Assembly: GCF_001557115.1 (NCBI RefSeq) | Contig: NZ_LSKQ01000220.1 | Coordinates: 1 to 9,901, forward strand | Reading direction: 5' to 3' | DNA length: 9,901 nucleotides | DNA from: Erythrobacter sp. CCH5-A1 | GTDB lineage: Bacteria > Pseudomonadota > Alphaproteobacteria > Sphingomonadales > Sphingomonadaceae | Shown: positions 5,846-9,901 of the stretch, in pieces | Numbering within the stretch: the stretch's first letter is position 1 | Layout of the letters: each line of letters opens with the position of its first letter | Translations under genes and position numbers: made by a program | Notes under the pieces: generated by a model | The model's database searches: none | The model's input: the letters and a program-made list of their open reading frames with translations, nothing else | What the model was told of the DNA's origin: nothing

Positions 5846-6171
5846 ACCCCATGACGAACCCAGCGGTGGCCGCGCATGAATTTGCAATGATGCTTGCGCT
5901 GAGCACCGCCCACATGTCGCCGGGCACGGCGGCTGACTGGATGCCCCAATGTCCCTGGGCCTGCTTCGCCAAGGGCGAATGGGGCTGGTTCATGTATGTC
6001 TGCGACGATGTCGGCATCACTGAGGCCGCCAGCGTTCCCCTCGAAATCCGCTCCGCTCTCTATGTTGCCCGCAAGCTGCGCTGCCAATGGATCATGTGGG
6101 ACTGCGACGGGCCGATAGTGGCTGATCTGCCCGAGTACGACTGGGGCACAGCAAGCGGACCACTGTCGTAA
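5842..6171 (+). CDS. DUF5983-type protein, GTG start
   Basis: This is a 109-residue protein. The LALSTAHM motif (18-25), the hydrophobic GWFMYVCDD segment (48-56), a Pro-Leu-Glu helix (66-79) and a closing WDCDG...LPEYDWG pattern (86-102) match my recollection of DUF5983, a plasmid family of unknown role. The start is decided by the ribosome site: AAGGAGG (5828-5834) lies seven bases before the GTG at 5842, whereas the ATG at 5851 would be 16 bases away. The GTG overlaps the stop of the DUF7007-type gene, so the two probably work in the same process. Downstream lies a broken PAPS-reductase-family gene. Confidence 0.75.
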   Translation: MNPMTNPAVAAHEFAMMLALSTAHMSPGTAADWMPQCPWACFAKGEWGWFMYVCDDVGITEAASVPLEIRSALYVARKLRCQWIMWDCDGPIVADLPEYDWGTASGPLS

Positions 6172-6239
6172 TCGCCGGACCGGCCTGCGCCAAGCCCGCA
6201 GCCCGAGGCCGCGACCTCCTCGATCTTCCGCGCTCACCA

Positions 6240-7128
6240 GTGGTGCTCGCTTACGGCATCGGGGTTGATTCCACCGCAATGCTCATCGAGCTTGTCGCGC
6301 GAGGCGAGACCCCTGATCTCGTCCTGACAGCCGATACCGGGACCGAAAAGCCCTTATAACTGTCTCGACATCATCCGTCGATGGATGGAGGCCCACGGGA
6401 TCGAATTCCAGATCTGCCGTTATCAGCCCCAGCGGTTCAAGCACTGGCCACCCTACGCGACGCTGATCGAGAACGTCCTCACGAATGCGACACTGCCATC
6501 GATCTCGCTCGGCCGCCACTCATGCAGTCTCAAATGGAAGATAGCGCCCCAGGACAAGTATATCGCCGGATGGCCACCAGCCATCGAGGCCTGGAACCGC
6601 GGCCAGAAGGTCGTCCGTCTGATCGGTTATGACGCTTCGCCGGCCGACACCCGCAGGCACGCGCACGCTCTTACGATCCCCAGCGAGCGGTTTAATTACC
6701 GCTACCCTCTACGGGAATGGGGCTGGACCCGCGATGATTGCGTCGCCCGCATCGAGGCCGAAGGACTTCAGGTCCCGCCGAAGTCGGCATGCTTCCTGTG
6801 CTGCGGCTCGAAGCCCGAAGAGATCCGCAATCTTCCGGCATGGTGCCTCCGGATCATCGTGCTGGTAGAGGCCCGCGCCGCACCGAGGCTCCGAACAGTC
6901 GAGGGCCTCTGGCGATCTTCAACGCGCACGAGGCCCGGCCGAATGACCGACTTCATCCGCGCCGAGCGCCTACTTCCTGATGGGGAAATTGACCGGATCG
7001 AGGCCGAAGCGCCCACGTCCCTGAAACTCTTCCAGGAAGCCGCCGCTGAAATACCACTTCCGGAGCGGCCACACCTTGCCGACTGGATCGCACGCTTCCA
7101 GCATCTATTGGAGACAACGCCATGCTGA
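6240..7128 (+). pseudogene. PAPS-reductase-family protein, frameshifted
   Basis: The sequence encodes a plasmid-type phosphoadenosine phosphosulfate reductase-like (adenine nucleotide alpha-hydrolase) protein in two frames. The first, open from 6126 with GTG at 6240 the first usable start, gives VVLAYGIGVDSTAML (a PP-loop nucleotide-binding motif) and DTGTEKP, then stops at 6357-6359. The sequence resumes in another frame at TAT 6355 as YNCLDIIRRWMEAHG and continues to 7128 through SCSLKWKIAP, IGYDASPADTRR, YPLREWGWTRD, the SACFLC Cys pair and LRTVEGLWR. Relatives read EKPETY at the junction, so about five bases seem to be missing after AAGCCC. The gene also lacks a convincing ribosome site. 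It is probably inactive, unless this is a sequencing error or programmed slippage. Its end overlaps the next gene by seven bases. Confidence 0.82.
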
Positions 7129-7481
7129 CTGAGCCAATCGCACGAGCCGAGCAGATCGCCAAACTCAACGATCGGGCACGTTCAGGTTTTGACCCCAGCG
7201 CTCGCATCATGTTTACACGCGGCTGCCTCGACGCGTTCTGCAGCGGCGACACCCCGAGCGGGCTTGTCGCACAGGCCGAGCTCATCAAAACCATGCGGCG
7301 CCACCGATTCGAGGAGGATGCCTACGGCGAGCGCGACTTCGGCGCGTTCACGTTCAGGGGTCAGAAAATCTTCTTCAAGATCGACTGCTATGACCTCAAC
7401 CTGGAATACGGGTCCGAAGATCCCGCCGACGCGTCCATCACCGCCCGCGTCGTCACGATCATGCTTGCCTCGGAATACTGA
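7122..7481 (+). CDS. DUF3768 family protein
   Basis: This 119-residue protein is a clear DUF3768 member: LNDRAR (15-20), FTRGC (31-35), FEEDAYGERDFGAF (63-76), IFFKIDCYD (83-91), SEDPADASITARVVTIMLASEY (98-119). Relatives typically read NDPYGEHDFG and WKIDYYD at these places, so it is somewhat diverged but complete. The role is unknown; it is a frequent small cytoplasmic protein of alphaproteobacterial plasmids. Its ATG sits within the last codons of the broken PAPS-reductase-family gene, with GGAG (7110-7113) eight bases upstream, so it can still be translated on its own. The two were probably an operon pair before the frameshift. Confidence 0.88.
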   Translation: MLTEPIARAEQIAKLNDRARSGFDPSARIMFTRGCLDAFCSGDTPSGLVAQAELIKTMRRHRFEEDAYGERDFGAFTFRGQKIFFKIDCYDLNLEYGSEDPADASITARVVTIMLASEY

Positions 7482-7533
7482 TAGTTTCACCGCCGTGCTG
7501 CGCCCAGCTCGAGACGACCGACACCCTGCGTGT

Positions 7534-7566
7534 TTGACTGGATTTTGTGCAGCCGATGCACTAAAT
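7534..7566 (+). promoter_or_regulatory. Candidate promoter and operator of the Xre/RES module
   Basis: TTGACT (7534-7539) is a good -35 box. An imperfect palindrome follows: ATTTTGTGCA (7542-7551), spacer GCCGA, TGCACTAAAT (7557-7566), with nine of ten arm positions symmetric. The right arm covers the region where the -10 should lie, though no strong -10 hexamer is visible. A regulator bound here would block the promoter, as expected for autorepression by the antitoxin encoded 23 bases downstream. The palindrome is plain in the sequence; the binding protein is inferred. Confidence 0.6.
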
Positions 7567-7588
7567 CGTTTGAAGGAGACAAACGACC

Positions 7589-7942
7589 ATGACCCATGCT
7601 CATAACCGGATGGTCGCCGACAATGGCGCGATCAATCCACGCGCTCTGGCAGAGCAGCTGCAGATTTCGCTGTCGGAACTTGCCGAGCTGGTCGGGGTGA
7701 GCCGCAACACGCTTGGAGCAGAGCCGCTCGGCAAAAAGGGGCGGGAATCCCTTCTGCCACTGGTGCGTCTGCTGACCCATGCCAGCGAAATCGCCGGCTC
7801 GCTCGAACGTGCCGTAGTGTGGTTCAAATATACACCGATCGTCTCGATGGGAACGAAGACCGCGATGGAGCACGTAAGGGATGGCAACATCGCGTGGGTG
7901 CATGGGCACCTCGAAAACGTCTACAACGGCGTTTACGCCTGA
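7589..7942 (+). CDS. Xre/MbcA/ParS-type antitoxin of a RES toxin pair
   Basis: This is a 117-residue protein. Residues 17-43 (PRALAEQLQISLSELAELVG and on) form a helix-turn-helix-like segment. Residues 70-117 (SLERAVVWF...LENVYNGVYA) resemble the DUF2384 toxin-binding domain, whose family usually ends in a similar G-x-x-A. Such antitoxins block the RES toxin's active site and repress their own promoter. The start at 7589 has AAGGAG (7573-7578) ten bases upstream. An in-frame ATG at 7610 is possible but would cut the N-terminus. A palindrome lies 23-47 bases upstream and the RES gene begins nine bases after the stop. Confidence 0.85.
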   Translation: MTHAHNRMVADNGAINPRALAEQLQISLSELAELVGVSRNTLGAEPLGKKGRESLLPLVRLLTHASEIAGSLERAVVWFKYTPIVSMGTKTAMEHVRDGNIAWVHGHLENVYNGVYA

Positions 7943-7951
7943 TTTTTCGCC

Positions 7952-8452
7952 ATGGAACCGACCATCTGTTACCGGGCGCATACGCCCGAATGGGCGTCCA
8001 TGCCCACTAGCGGGGCCGGTGCTGCTAAAAATGGTGGCCGGTGGAACGCTCGCGGAAGGCCCGCGCTCTATCTCTCCTTCGACCCGCTCACGGCGGTCAA
8101 GGAAGCCAATCAACAGGTCCTCGATTTCATCCCGGTCACGCTGGTGCGTTACCAAGTTTCCGGCGGTCTCATCGCCGCCTACCACGACGCGGCAATGCGC
8201 AAGAAGCATGACCTCGCAGACGATCTGATGATCCGCCCATGGTGGGGTCCGCAATATGCGCAGAAGCTTTCGCCAAGCCAGGAAGCGGCCGAAGTCCTGA
8301 TAGCGGCGGGACTCGACGGATTGATCTATCCCTCGACCCAGGCCGCCGGACGCAATCTTGTGCTGTGGCGCTGGAATGAAACCGAAGCGCCGCAAGTGCA
8401 TGCGGAAGACAAGCACGGCCTGCTTCCCAAAAACCGCGATTCCTGGCGATGA
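7952..8452 (+). CDS. RES-domain toxin (NAD+-degrading family)
   Basis: This 166-residue protein is a RES-domain toxin. It begins with YRAHTPEW (7-14) and continues SGAGAAKNGGRWN (20-32), ALYLSFDPLTAVKEA (38-52), the central WW pair (97-98), AAGLDGLIYPS (118-128) and NLVLWRW (135-141). RES proteins deplete cellular NAD+ and halt growth when the partner antitoxin is lost. R30, Y40 and E51 have the spacing of the conserved catalytic Arg-Tyr-Glu set, and S128 fits the usual conserved serine. All key positions are present, so it looks active. No strong ribosome site precedes the ATG; the nine-base gap after the antitoxin suggests coupled, lower expression. Confidence 0.9.
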   Translation: MEPTICYRAHTPEWASMPTSGAGAAKNGGRWNARGRPALYLSFDPLTAVKEANQQVLDFIPVTLVRYQVSGGLIAAYHDAAMRKKHDLADDLMIRPWWGPQYAQKLSPSQEAAEVLIAAGLDGLIYPSTQAAGRNLVLWRWNETEAPQVHAEDKHGLLPKNRDSWR

Positions 8453-8476
8453 TCAGTCCGTAAGAACAGACAGACA

Positions 8477-8520
8477 GCACACCCGGCTAACGTGTGCGCA
8501 TCGGCTGCCAGACATGTCTG
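8477..8520. repeat. Hairpin and 12-bp palindrome in the intergenic stretch 8453-8568
   Basis: GCACAC (8477-8482) and GTGTGC (8492-8497) form a 6-bp stem with a nine-base loop, and CAGACATGTCTG (8509-8520) is a perfect palindrome. The tandem CCCATAA CCCATAA follows at 8534-8547. No T-run or clear promoter is visible. The palindrome may be an operator for the gene at 8569, or part of a boundary behind the toxin module. Confidence 0.4.
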
Positions 8521-8568
8521 CGATAAGCCATACCCCATAACCCATAACAGTGATCACGCGAGGTTCAG

Positions 8569-8919
8569 ATGAGCAGACGGCAGGTTCCCCTCAAAAAGGA
8601 ATGCACTGAAATCGACCGCGTGGTGGTGGGCTATGACCGCCCTCTTGAAACCTTCTTTGCGCAGGCCATCGCCATCGATGCGACCGGCGAAGAAGACTGC
8701 GTGATCTGGCAGGGCACATATCCCGGCGAACTGCCGACCCCGCGAAGCGCGATCGCGCTGATCGAGCACTACTGCAATGTGCCCGAAGACCTCGCGAGGC
8801 AGCTGGAGACAGATCGGCTTGCCACCCTCGCGCAAGCTGATGGCCCGAACCAGCAAGCCGCAAAGCGGGCCCTCATCATCGGCGAGGCCGAACCACCCCG
8901 GCCAAAGCCGGGCGGTTAA
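8569..8919 (+). CDS. Hypothetical protein, 116 residues
   Basis: I do not recognise this protein. The start at 8569 has GAGG (8560-8563) five bases upstream. The first half is mixed strand and helix (RVVVGYDRPLETFFAQAIAI at 17-36, then EDCVIWQGTYPGE at 42-54). A helical middle follows (60-92), and the end is a Pro/Lys/Gly-rich tail (108-116) that looks disordered. The ordering suggests a small globular cytoplasmic protein. It stands after a 116-base intergenic stretch and leads directly into the third G-tract leader and the gene at 8972, so it may head a three-gene operon. Confidence 0.7.
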   Translation: MSRRQVPLKKECTEIDRVVVGYDRPLETFFAQAIAIDATGEEDCVIWQGTYPGELPTPRSAIALIEHYCNVPEDLARQLETDRLATLAQADGPNQQAAKRALIIGEAEPPRPKPGG

Positions 8920-8974
8920 AGGGGAGGGGGAGGGGGCTTTCGATCCAACAGAGGATCGAAGGAGAACTCCCATG
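8897..8974 (+). promoter_or_regulatory. G-tract plus SD-hairpin leader, copy 3
   Basis: CCCGGC (8897-8902), loop CAAA, GCCGGG (8907-8912) forms a GC-rich hairpin just before the stop TAA (8917-8919). The tract GGGGAGGGGGAGGGGG (8921-8936) follows. CTTTCGATCC (8937-8946) then pairs with GGATCGAAGG (8953-8962), ten pairs including one T-G, with loop AACAGA. The ribosome site AAGGAG (8959-8964) lies partly in the right arm, so the stem would block it. The start codon is at 8972-8974. CTCCC just before the ATG could instead pair with the G-tract, giving a possible alternative fold. Confidence 0.6.
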
Positions 8975-9478
8975 CCCATTATCATCGATATCGGCGTTGC
9001 GCCGGCGAACGAAGAGTGTGCGCAGCTCGGCATCACCCCCGACTTTGGCGCGGCAAACCGCCTCGAGGTGCTTGCCTACCGCGCGGCGATCATCGCCGTT
9101 CATGGGGCGCCGCCCTGTGGCTGCCGTCTGGAGCCGAAAAGCAGCCACCACGATTTCGGCACCTATTGCTCGCTCACGCTGATCGTCTCTGACGAGGCCC
9201 CTGCCAGCGCCGCACATGCCTACATAGCAAAGGTCGAAAGCGGTCTTGGCGATTGGACCGAGGCCGCCATGGCACCTCCCATCACCTACTGCGACGGCAT
9301 CACGCGGTGGCACAAGCGCACCGCCTCCGACGTCGTGTTCGGCGTGCTGATGAGTACGCGGCCCGATGATGACGGGCAGTTCCGCATCCCTGCTTTCGCC
9401 ACCATCCACGCCAACCTCTCGGCTGCCTACGAGGCCGAGGCCGCGCGCTTTGCCGCACTGCTGGGAGAACTCGCATGA
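8972..9478 (+). CDS. Hypothetical protein, 168 residues, with G-tract leader
   Basis: I do not recognise this protein. It begins MPIIIDIGV, and AAGGAG lies seven bases before the ATG at 8972. Four cysteines (16, 49, 51, 66), with CGC at 49-51 and HH at 59-60, could form a metal site, though this is not a known motif to me. Residues 65-74 form a hydrophobic strand; 79-101 and 148-167 are probably helices. There is no signal peptide or membrane helix. Its stop overlaps the next start (ATGA), so it is coupled to the DUF6878-type gene. It is the third gene here whose ribosome site is held in a hairpin behind a G-rich tract. Confidence 0.75.
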   Translation: MPIIIDIGVAPANEECAQLGITPDFGAANRLEVLAYRAAIIAVHGAPPCGCRLEPKSSHHDFGTYCSLTLIVSDEAPASAAHAYIAKVESGLGDWTEAAMAPPITYCDGITRWHKRTASDVVFGVLMSTRPDDDGQFRIPAFATIHANLSAAYEAEAARFAALLGELA

Positions 9479-9901
9479 CGACGATAGCCGAATCCAGCGC
9501 CGCAACAATCGCGCGCGAAGACGCCCCCAAGCTGATGCTCGCCGCAATCTGCGCATGCGCAAAGCTTCACGGCATCACAACAATCACGATCAGCTACGAC
9601 GGACACGGCGACGAAGGCGGAATCGACGGCATGACGCTGAATGGCCCCGCGCGCGAGGATGGCCGAGCTGCCCCCGAAATTGAGATGCCCGACATGCCAT
9701 GCTCGACATGGACCGTTCCCTACCGCGGCGATGCGTTCGCGGTTGAAACAACATTCGAAAGCGCTCTGAATGATCTCGGCTATGAACTGATCGCGCAGAA
9801 CCACGCCGGGTGGGAAAACGGCGAGGGTGCGTTTGGAGAGGTGATCATGAGACTGTTTAAAATTTTGTGCTCGGCCGTGGTAACTGCTTTCAGAGGAGAC
9901 C
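9475..9901 (+). CDS. DUF6878-like protein, cut by the window end
   Basis: From the ATG at 9475 the frame is open for 142 codons to the last base. Residues 34-50 (ITTITISYDGHGDEGGI) and 99-122 (NDLGYELIAQNHAGWENGEGAFGE) match my memory of DUF6878: a strand ending in a GxGD-like loop, then a helix running into GWE-x-G-x-GAFGE. Relatives continue after that with a beta strand rich in aromatic and acidic residues. Here the sequence instead runs VIMRLFKILCSAVV, hydrophobic and encoded by AT-richer DNA (9847-9868). This suggests a changed or shifted C-terminus. The start overlaps the preceding stop (ATGA). The function of the family is unknown to me. Confidence 0.72.
   Translation, partial: MTTIAESSAATIAREDAPKLMLAAICACAKLHGITTITISYDGHGDEGGIDGMTLNGPAREDGRAAPEIEMPDMPCSTWTVPYRGDAFAVETTFESALNDLGYELIAQNHAGWENGEGAFGEVIMRLFKILCSAVVTAFRGD

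Noticed and set aside
7487..8416. Long minus-strand open frame of 309 codons
   Set aside because: It lies opposite the Xre/RES pair, whose motifs are clear. Long antisense frames are expected in GC-rich DNA.
8876..9562. Minus-strand open frame of 228 codons
   Set aside because: It is antisense to two plus-strand genes joined by an ATGA overlap, and its product is Arg-rich with no recognisable domain.
9873..9901. Terminal bases, reversed, begin GGTCTCCTC, recalling Tn3-family/IS1071 ends
   Set aside because: Only about nine bases agree, the following bases diverge, and the window ends before the outermost bases could be checked. GAGGAG may simply be a ribosome site.

Overview
The window is GC-rich, densely packed bacterial DNA with strong AAGGAG-type ribosome sites, ATGA/GTGA/TTGA overlapping gene junctions and many small genes of unknown function. 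The protein families I recognise (an ArdC-like zincin, DUF6927, DUF7007, DUF5983, DUF3768 and DUF6878 types, a DUF1173-like protein) are typical of the accessory part of large plasmids or integrative elements in Alphaproteobacteria, most likely sphingomonads (Novosphingobium, Sphingobium or Erythrobacter relatives). This rests on remembered family signatures, not on a search. I see no rRNA, tRNA, CRISPR array, replication gene, transposase or conjugation gene, and no gene-free stretch longer than 300 bases.

Layout. Bases 1-2451 hold a rightward set: the C-terminal part of an ArdC-like antirestriction metallopeptidase, an unknown 216-residue protein, a DUF6927-type protein, a 69-residue unknown, and a putative lipoprotein nuclease of the SNase family. 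Bases 2452-3217 hold a ParD/ParE-type toxin-antitoxin pair, bracketed by a 26-bp direct repeat that suggests it was inserted there. A leftward unknown gene (3217-3702) with a good sigma70-type promoter follows. A rightward run then starts at 3779: a DUF1173-like protein, a DUF7007-type protein, a DUF5983-type protein, a frameshifted PAPS-reductase-family gene and a DUF3768 protein. A second toxin-antitoxin pair (Xre/RES) with a clear operator-like palindrome occupies 7534-8452. Three unknown or DUF-type genes (8569-9901) close the window; the last runs off the end.

The most interesting signal is not a protein. Three genes (starting at 434, 5207 and 8972) share a leader of the same design. A T(A/G)AAAGGGGAGGGGG purine tract sits at a stop codon. 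It is followed by an inverted repeat whose sequence differs in each copy but which always places the Shine-Dalgarno site or start codon in a stem or hairpin loop. The first codons then read ATGCC. A short GC-rich hairpin lies just upstream of each tract. Structure kept while sequence changes is what a cis-acting regulatory RNA, or a structure active in single-stranded DNA, would look like.

Taken together, the region looks like an accessory block with maintenance functions (two toxin-antitoxin modules), an antirestriction remnant, nucleic-acid enzymes (SNase, a possible DUF1173-like nuclease) and small co-regulated proteins of unknown role.
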